Positions 6,381 to 7,211 of a stretch of 7,211 nt of DNA are shown here, in pieces. Source of the stretch: RPQJ01 sp035554635 (GTDB taxonomy: Bacteria > Pseudomonadota > Gammaproteobacteria > Steroidobacterales > Steroidobacteraceae); the NCBI GenBank assembly GCA_035554635.1, contig DATMIB010000219.1, positions 1 to 7,211 on the forward strand, given 5' to 3'. The notes under the pieces were generated by a model, which saw nothing but the letters and a program-made list of their open reading frames with translations, made no database searches and had not been told where the DNA came from. The translations under genes and the position numbers were made by a program. Each line of letters starts with the position of its first letter. Within the stretch, counting starts at the first letter, position 1.

Positions 6381-7058
6381 TTGAATCAGCACATTGCACG
6401 CCGCGGACCGGTCGTGGCTTCGATGGTCGTATCGGTCGTGTTCGCCCTGGCGGGTTGCGCCTCGGGTGAAAGCGCAAAGGTGTCCGGGGCGTGGGCCGCC
6501 ACGGCACAAAAGCCCGTGCAGCCCTTTGCCAAGGTACTGGTGGTCGGCGTCTCGCCGAACGTGAAGTCACGCTGCACGTTCGAGCGCTTCATGGTCGCGA
6601 ACCTGGGCCGCGGCGCGACCCAGGCGATCGCGAGTTGCGACGTCATGGACAAGCAGGCGCCGTTGAGTCGCGAACTCGTCGAGCAGGCGGTCGCCGCGCA
6701 GCAGGCGGACGCGGTGCTGTCGACGCTGCTGGTCTCCCAGGACTGGGCGCCGAAGAGCGGTGGCAGTCGCGACACGCGCGGCTCGGCCGCGTACAAGGCC
6801 ACGGACTCGGGGTGGGAGTCGAGCTATTACGGCACCTACAGCGTGCCCGTGATCTACGGCGACTTCCAGGCGAACGCCGCCTCGCTCGTGATCGAGGGCG
6901 AAGCCCACGTCGCCTCCAAGCTGTGGGAAACGCGCAGCGCGAGCGTCGTCTACACCGTCGACACCGTCGTCAAGGGCATCGAATCGCAGGACGCGGGGCT
7001 CTCGCTGGTCACGTCGTCGATCGCGGGCGAGCTGTCGCAGCGCGCGCTCGTGCGTTGA
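6381..7058 (+). CDS. Uncharacterised lipoprotein
   Basis: I do not recognise the family. From TTG at 6381 the product is 225 residues. Its N-terminus is a lipoprotein signal: Arg7-Arg8, a hydrophobic stretch at 11-24 and lipobox ALAGC with Cys26. Starting at the internal ATG (residue 15) would remove the positive charge, so TTG is preferred; an upstream in-frame TTG at 6363 is also possible. The mature protein appears alpha/beta: a strand FAKVLVVGVS at 49-58, a helix with a conserved-looking FERFMVANL at 67-75, a polar helix at 95-108, a strand DAVLSTLLVS at 110-119, a Gly/Ser/Tyr-rich loop at 125-160, and an edge-like SLVIEGEAHVAS at 168-179 before a C-terminal helix. This order vaguely recalls periplasmic CsgG/TolB-N-like domains, but that is only an inference. 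It is divergent from osmF, and 19 bases separate it from the next exported protein, so those two may form an operon. Confidence 0.8.
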   Translation: MNQHIARRGPVVASMVVSVVFALAGCASGESAKVSGAWAATAQKPVQPFAKVLVVGVSPNVKSRCTFERFMVANLGRGATQAIASCDVMDKQAPLSRELVEQAVAAQQADAVLSTLLVSQDWAPKSGGSRDTRGSAAYKATDSGWESSYYGTYSVPVIYGDFQANAASLVIEGEAHVASKLWETRSASVVYTVDTVVKGIESQDAGLSLVTSSIAGELSQRALVR

Positions 7059-7077
7059 CGCCGGCGCCGACGCACGC

Positions 7078-7211
7078 ATGACGTTCGGAAGCGTGCGGGC
7101 CGCACGGGTGTCCGCACTGCCGCTCGCGCTCGCGCTCGCACTCGTGCTGGCCCTCGCATTCGCGCTCGTGCCCACCGTCGCGACGGCGCAGGCGCGCACT
7201 GCGATCGAGCC
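7078..7211 (+). CDS. N-terminus of an exported protein, cut by window edge
   Basis: ATG at 7078 opens 44 full codons before the edge. Residues 1-39 form a signal peptide: Arg7 and Arg10, a long hydrophobic run 14-31 made almost entirely of Leu-Ala pairs, then ATAQA at 35-39 as the likely cleavage region. The mature part starts RTAIEP and is too short to identify. No strong Shine-Dalgarno is seen. The 19-base gap after the lipoprotein stop and the shared strand suggest cotranscription. Confidence 0.65.
   Translation, partial: MTFGSVRAARVSALPLALALALVLALAFALVPTVATAQARTAIE
7121..7168 (+). repeat. Hexamer tandem repeat (CGCTCG) inside a signal peptide
   Basis: Three exact CGCTCG units at 7121-7138 are followed by degenerate copies in the same 6-base phase (CACTCG, TGCTGG, CCCTCG, CATTCG) and a final CGCTCG at 7163-7168. 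The repeat encodes the Leu-Ala pairs of the hydrophobic core. Because the unit is a multiple of three, gain or loss of a unit would change the signal length by two residues without a frameshift. Confidence 0.7.

Overview
The window is about 7.2 kb of very GC-rich, densely coding bacterial DNA. The gene set (two-cysteine-pair DUF2799 lipoprotein, lipobox proteins, an E. coli-type betaine importer operon) and strong codon bias for GC-ending codons point to a high-GC proteobacterium, probably a gammaproteobacterium of the Xanthomonas/Lysobacter type. That placement is inference from gene content, not from a marker gene. I found no tRNA, rRNA, CRISPR array, insertion sequence or prophage gene, and no gap over 300 bases without a gene.

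Layout, left to right. 1..1523 (minus) is the N-terminal 507 residues of an exported DUF885 protein, cut by the window edge. 1606..2241 (minus) is a DUF2799 lipoprotein. 2415..6182 (minus) is a complete four-gene ABC importer operon, transcribed osmF - yehY - yehX - yehW, in the same order as E. coli yehZYXW, with all three junctions overlapping by four bases. 6183..6380 is a divergent intergenic region. 6381..7058 (plus) is an uncharacterised lipoprotein, followed after 19 bases by the first 44 codons of another exported protein (7078 to the edge).

How the parts work together. OsmF is the periplasmic binding protein, YehY and YehW form the membrane channel, and YehX supplies ATP hydrolysis. 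In E. coli and Salmonella this family (YehZYXW, OsmU) imports betaine-type compatible solutes. All the other genes encode exported or lipid-anchored envelope proteins. Whether the DUF2799 and DUF885 genes, in line with the operon, are cotranscribed with it is open: gaps of 173 and 82 bases separate them, and each gap holds a short perfect inverted repeat.

Nothing here looks like a radically new system. The points most worth a second look are the DUF885 protein, which seems to lack the family's usual HExxPGH site, the unrecognised lipoprotein pair on the plus strand, the TTG start codons on both sides of the divergent region, a Tat-like signal on OsmF, and a hexamer repeat inside a signal peptide.
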